Source: Cupriavidus sp. 2SB
GTDB taxonomy: Bacteria; Pseudomonadota; Gammaproteobacteria; Burkholderiales; Burkholderiaceae
DNA length: 64,000 bases
NCBI RefSeq assembly: GCF_005503625.1
Contig: NZ_SCMX01000033.1
Location: forward strand, 1 to 64,000
Reading direction: 5' to 3'
The stretch's first letter is position 1. Each line of letters begins with the position of its first letter. A program made the translations under genes and the position numbers. The notes below the pieces were generated by a model, which was not told the DNA's origin, made no database searches, and saw nothing but the letters and a program-made list of their open reading frames with translations. This document shows positions 61,007-64,000 of the stretch, piece by piece.

Positions 61007-61258
61007 ATGAAAGCAACCATCCGCAATATCCTCGGTGAAGTGGCCCGGCTCGATGTGCCGCTGGACACCCTGGCCGACAACGATGATCTCTACGCCGCCG
61101 GGCTGTCGTCACTGGCCACCGTGCACGTGATGCTGGCGCTGGAAAACGCGTTCGATATCGAGATCCCCGATCAGATGCTGACCCGGCAGCTTTTCCGCAG
61201 CGTGGATTCGCTCGCGGCAGCGGTGGAGACCATCCGCCAGCAGCAGGAGGCAGCATGA
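61007..61258 (+). CDS. Acyl carrier protein
   Basis: An 83-residue carrier protein. The phosphopantetheine serine is S35 in DDLYAAGLSSLATVHVM, with leucine after it as in the D-S-L consensus but with serine in place of aspartate. It is acidic and four-helical. TTGGGAGA precedes the ATG. Its stop overlaps the dehydrogenase start by 4 bp. With the ligase two genes on, it is likely an aminoacyl carrier rather than a fatty-acid carrier. Confidence 0.9.
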   Translation: MKATIRNILGEVARLDVPLDTLADNDDLYAAGLSSLATVHVMLALENAFDIEIPDQMLTRQLFRSVDSLAAAVETIRQQQEAA

Positions 61259-62448
61259 GCACGCCCAAGGTTGCGTTGGCGCATGCCAACCCCGACGGCG
61301 CGCTGGCGACCGATGCGCTGATCGCGGCGGCGCGTGAAGCCGGCGACGTGGCGCGGCGCTTTGCCGATGCGGTGGACCACGAAGCGCGCTTCCCGCACGA
61401 GGCATTCGCGGTGTTGCGCGAGAAGCGTCTGCTCGGCGCGATGGTGCCGGCCGTGCACGGCGGCAGTGGTGCATCGCTGGCCACGGTGGCGGAGATCTGC
61501 CGCACGCTGGGCGAGCATTGCGCGTCCACCGGCATGATCTACGCGATGCACCAGATCCAGGTGGCCTGCCTGCTCGATCACGGTGCGGGCAGCGCATGGC
61601 AGCAACAGTTGCTGGCACGTGTGGCAGACGAGCAACTGCTGCTGGCATCCGCCACATCGGAAGAAGCCATCGGCGGTGCGCTGCGCAGCAGCGGCTGCGC
61701 GGTCAATGTGGAAGGCGACCGCTTTCATCTCCTGAAGATGGCGCCGACGATCTCGTATGGCGCGCATGCGGACGGCATCCTGATTACTGCGCGACGCCAT
61801 GCCGATGCCTCGCCATCGGATCAGGTACTGGTCTGCGCGCTGAAGGCCGACTACACGCTGCAAAGCCTGAATACGTGGGACACGCTGGGCATGCGCGGCA
61901 CATGCAGCAACGGCTTCCGCCTGGAAGCAACCGGCCATGTGGACCAGGTGCTGCCAGTGCCGTTCGGCGAGATTGCCGATGCCACGATGACGCCGGTCTC
62001 GCACATCCTCTGGAGCGCGCTCTGGGTGGGCATTTCGAGCGACGCGGTGTCGCGCGCCAAGACGTTCTTCCAGGGCCAGGCGCGTGCGCGTCCGGGCCAG
62101 TTGCCGCCATCGGCCGCACGCGTGGCAGAGGCCGTCAGCATGCTGCAGATGATGGAAGCGCGCGTGGACATGGCGCTGGAACGCCAGCGCGCGCGCCACG
62201 CAGGGTCGTCGGTATCCGCCGCGTTTGCGCTGGCCGCCGAGATGAACGGGCTCAAGACGGCGATGTCGACGATGGCGCTCGACGTGGTGCAGCAGGCGAT
62301 GCTGGTTTGCGGCATGGCGGGCTACAAGCACGGCACGCCGTTCAGCCTCGGTCGTCATCTGCGCGATTTGTGGTCCGCGCCGCTGATGATCAACAACGAT
62401 CGCATCCAGACCAACACGGCCAACCTGCTGCTGGCCGACCGTTCCTGA
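61255..62448 (+). CDS. Acyl-CoA dehydrogenase family flavoprotein
   Basis: A 397-residue flavoprotein of the acyl-CoA dehydrogenase fold: helical N-terminal domain (ALIAAAREAGDVARRFADAVDHEARFP), a beta-domain with SATSEEAIGGALRSS, and a helical C-terminal domain containing QQAMLVCGMAGYKHGTPFSLGRHLRDLWSAPLM, interrupted. Overlap with the carrier protein gene suggests that its substrate is carried on that protein. Such enzymes oxidise aminoacyl or prolyl thioesters in non-ribosomal pathways; here this is inferred from neighbours. Confidence 0.85.
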   Translation: MSTPKVALAHANPDGALATDALIAAAREAGDVARRFADAVDHEARFPHEAFAVLREKRLLGAMVPAVHGGSGASLATVAEICRTLGEHCASTGMIYAMHQIQVACLLDHGAGSAWQQQLLARVADEQLLLASATSEEAIGGALRSSGCAVNVEGDRFHLLKMAPTISYGAHADGILITARRHADASPSDQVLVCALKADYTLQSLNTWDTLGMRGTCSNGFRLEATGHVDQVLPVPFGEIADATMTPVSHILWSALWVGISSDAVSRAKTFFQGQARARPGQLPPSAARVAEAVSMLQMMEARVDMALERQRARHAGSSVSAAFALAAEMNGLKTAMSTMALDVVQQAMLVCGMAGYKHGTPFSLGRHLRDLWSAPLMINNDRIQTNTANLLLADRS

Positions 62449-62458
62449 GGAGTCTTCG

Positions 62459-63433
62459 ATGGATGCCCATGCACTGACTGACACCACGCAGGGCGGCGGC
62501 GCGCCGGAATCGACGATCGCGCCGGCACCCGAGCCCACCTATCTCGACAAACTGCTGGCCGCCGGCTTGTTGATCGATGCTGGCGTCAAGGGCCTGTATG
62601 GCCGCAGCGCGGTATTCGAAGCGGTGGCCGATGGCCTGAACGCGGCCATCACGCGCATCGGCGCAGACCAGCATGCCGAAGTGCTGCGCTTTCCCCCTGC
62701 GATGGGCCAGCATGATTTCGAGACGAGCGAGTACCTGAAGAGCTTTCCGAATCTCGCCGGCACGATCCACAGTTTCTGTGGCGACGATCGCGGCCATCGC
62801 CGGCTGCTCGCGCGCATCGAAGACAAGGAAGACTGGACCGATCAGCAGCAGCCCACGGGCGTGGTGCTGACGCCGGCTGCGTGCTATCCGATCTATCCGG
62901 TCGTGGCAAAGCGCGGCCCGCTGCCCGAGGAAGGCAAGGTGGTGGACGTGCTGTCCTACTGCTACCGCCACGAGCCGTCGCTGGAGCCCACGCGCATGCA
63001 GTTGTTCCGCCAGCGCGAGTACGTGTGCCTGGGATCGCCCGAGCGCATCGTCGCGTTCCGGCAGTTGTGGATGGAGCGCGGCCAGGCGCTGGCCGAGGCG
63101 CTGCAGTTGCCGGTTGAGGTGGACGTGGCCAACGATCCATTCTTCGGGCGCGGCGGCAAGATCGTGGCCGATAGCCAGCGCGAACTGAAGTTGAAGTTCG
63201 AACTGCTGGTGCCGGTCAATGACGGACTCGGCCCCACGGCGTGCATGAGCTTCAACTATCACATGGACCACTTCGGTGCGCTGTGGCATATCGGCCTGGC
63301 CGATGGCGGCGTGGCGCATACGGGCTGTGTCGGGTTCGGTATCGAACGGTTGGTGCTGGCGTTGCTCAAGCACCATGGACTCGATCCCGCAAAGTGGCCG
63401 CAACCGGTGCGCGAGACGCTGGGAGACCTGTAA
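62459..63433 (+). CDS. Amino acid:carrier-protein ligase (seryl-tRNA-synthetase-like)
   Basis: A 324-residue enzyme homologous to the catalytic core of atypical (archaeal-type) seryl-tRNA synthetase, without a tRNA-binding domain. It should adenylate an amino acid and load it on a carrier protein. The zinc ligands known from Bradyrhizobium BLL0957 (Cys131, Glu176, Cys279) match C142, E187 and C290 with a constant offset of 11. FGIERLVLALL is the class II motif 3 arginine region. Family members use glycine or alanine; specificity here is not readable. It ends where the DUF1839 gene begins. Confidence 0.9.
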   Translation: MDAHALTDTTQGGGAPESTIAPAPEPTYLDKLLAAGLLIDAGVKGLYGRSAVFEAVADGLNAAITRIGADQHAEVLRFPPAMGQHDFETSEYLKSFPNLAGTIHSFCGDDRGHRRLLARIEDKEDWTDQQQPTGVVLTPAACYPIYPVVAKRGPLPEEGKVVDVLSYCYRHEPSLEPTRMQLFRQREYVCLGSPERIVAFRQLWMERGQALAEALQLPVEVDVANDPFFGRGGKIVADSQRELKLKFELLVPVNDGLGPTACMSFNYHMDHFGALWHIGLADGGVAHTGCVGFGIERLVLALLKHHGLDPAKWPQPVRETLGDL

Positions 63434-64000
63434 ATGTACGGTGACGGCAAGGCAGTACGCACGCGCGGCGGCGCGCACGCGTTGCACGGTGGGAACCCCG
63501 TGTGGTCGCATGCCAACCGTCATATCGACCTCTGGGTCGAGTTGTTACACGGATGGGATTTCGAACCTATCGCGGCACTGCCTTTCACCGTCACGCTCGA
63601 TTTCGCAGGCGACCAGTTCACGTCGTCGAACATTCCGCCCGGTGATCTGGAACGGCTCTACGGCATCGTCAAGGACGAGCTGTCGACGTATGGGCGCCTG
63701 GAGGCGCACGTTGCCGCGCAAACCAATCGCGGCAATGCCGTGCTGCTGGAAGTGGACAACTATCAGTTGCCGCAGTTGCCGGGCACATATCGCCGCCAGC
63801 ATGCGCGCGCCTGCATTGCCATCGATGTGCTGGTGCCCGAGGCCACGGCGGTGGGCTACTACCACCACGACGGCTATCACACGGCCAGCGGCGATGACTA
63901 CCTCGCGATCTTCCGCACGCCTGCGCACGAAACGATGTGGGGTGTGACCACCTTCCCGCAGGCAGAAGTCGTACGCCGCCGCTTCGATGCACTGAGTTCG
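63434..64000 (+). CDS. DUF1839 protein, cut by the window end
   Basis: The first 189 residues of a DUF1839 protein, starting directly after the ligase stop. NRHIDLWVELLHGWDFEPIAALPF, interrupted, FAGDQFTSSNIPPGDLERLYGI and LLEVDNYQLPQLPGTYRR fit the family, which commonly sits beside amino acid:carrier-protein ligases. HHDGYHTASGDDYLAIF suggests metal or substrate ligands. Family role is unproven; transfer of the carrier-bound amino acid to an acceptor is one guess. The C-terminal part lies outside. Confidence 0.82.
   Translation, partial: MYGDGKAVRTRGGAHALHGGNPVWSHANRHIDLWVELLHGWDFEPIAALPFTVTLDFAGDQFTSSNIPPGDLERLYGIVKDELSTYGRLEAHVAAQTNRGNAVLLEVDNYQLPQLPGTYRRQHARACIAIDVLVPEATAVGYYHHDGYHTASGDDYLAIFRTPAHETMWGVTTFPQAEVVRRRFDALSS

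Noticed and set aside
1..64000. CRISPR arrays, tRNA and rRNA genes
   Set aside because: No regular repeat-spacer array and no tRNA or rRNA signature was seen by eye; the iteron field has irregular gaps and 16-bp units, unlike CRISPR.

Overview
The window looks like a high-GC beta-proteobacterium of the Cupriavidus/Ralstonia group, and specifically the replication-origin region of its second replicon (chromid). Reasons: a plasmid-type initiator (repA), a parAB pair with palindromic parS-like sites and a dense iteron field sit together at about 28.1-33.0 kb, amid ordinary chromosomal genes (fumarase, Entner-Doudoroff enzymes, peptide-release factor 3, Bug-type binding protein, porin). Genus is inferred from gene content, not from a database search.

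Layout. 0-8 kb: an apparent insertion-sequence end, a zinc-ribbon protein, fumC, a porin, a DsbA-family oxidoreductase, an OPT transporter and a 2-hydroxyacid dehydrogenase. 8-15.4 kb: a minus-strand zwf-pgl-glk operon followed by an OmpR-type regulator and its histidine kinase, divergent from edd; together they form the upper Entner-Doudoroff route. 15.6-27.5 kb: MscS channel, a DUF3800 gene with a structured 5' leader, an MFS exporter, prfC, a YihY-type membrane protein, small secreted proteins near a candidate sigma-54 promoter, a sigma-54 activator of VpsR type, and a purine permease. 27.5-35 kb: the origin: cspA, an irregular iteron cluster, two inverted DnaA-box/iteron composites, a 22-bp-pitch iteron array, an AT-rich segment, repA, a second csp gene, parA, parB and a tyrosine recombinase that ends inside its catalytic box. 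34.8-45.5 kb: a seven-gene acyl-CoA catabolic operon (DUF35, thiolase, SDR, enoyl-CoA hydratase, Bug protein, thioesterase, CoA transferase), a LysR regulator, and a three-subunit molybdenum hydroxylase. 46-52 kb: a six-gene lipid-modification operon resembling E. coli ynbABCD with an added PlsC-type acyltransferase. 52-53.8 kb: an AT-richer two-gene insert between perfect 46-bp repeats. 53.9-64 kb: a chemoreceptor, two degenerate response-regulator-like proteins, a PAP2 protein, a WcaJ-type sugar-phosphate transferase, then acyl carrier protein, acyl-CoA dehydrogenase, amino acid:carrier-protein ligase and DUF1839, the last cut by the window end.

The most striking structure is a 16-bp motif, CGCAGAAACGGGTACG and close variants. 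Nineteen copies lie in the origin, one just before repA, and ten more are scattered over 19 kb of the left flank, in gene control regions and once inside glk. I found none to the right of repA. I infer a dispersed RepA-binding network. The second most interesting item is the carrier-protein cluster at the right end, which should load an amino acid on a dedicated carrier and oxidise it beside an exopolysaccharide-type transferase. All functions come from reading the sequence; no searches were run.
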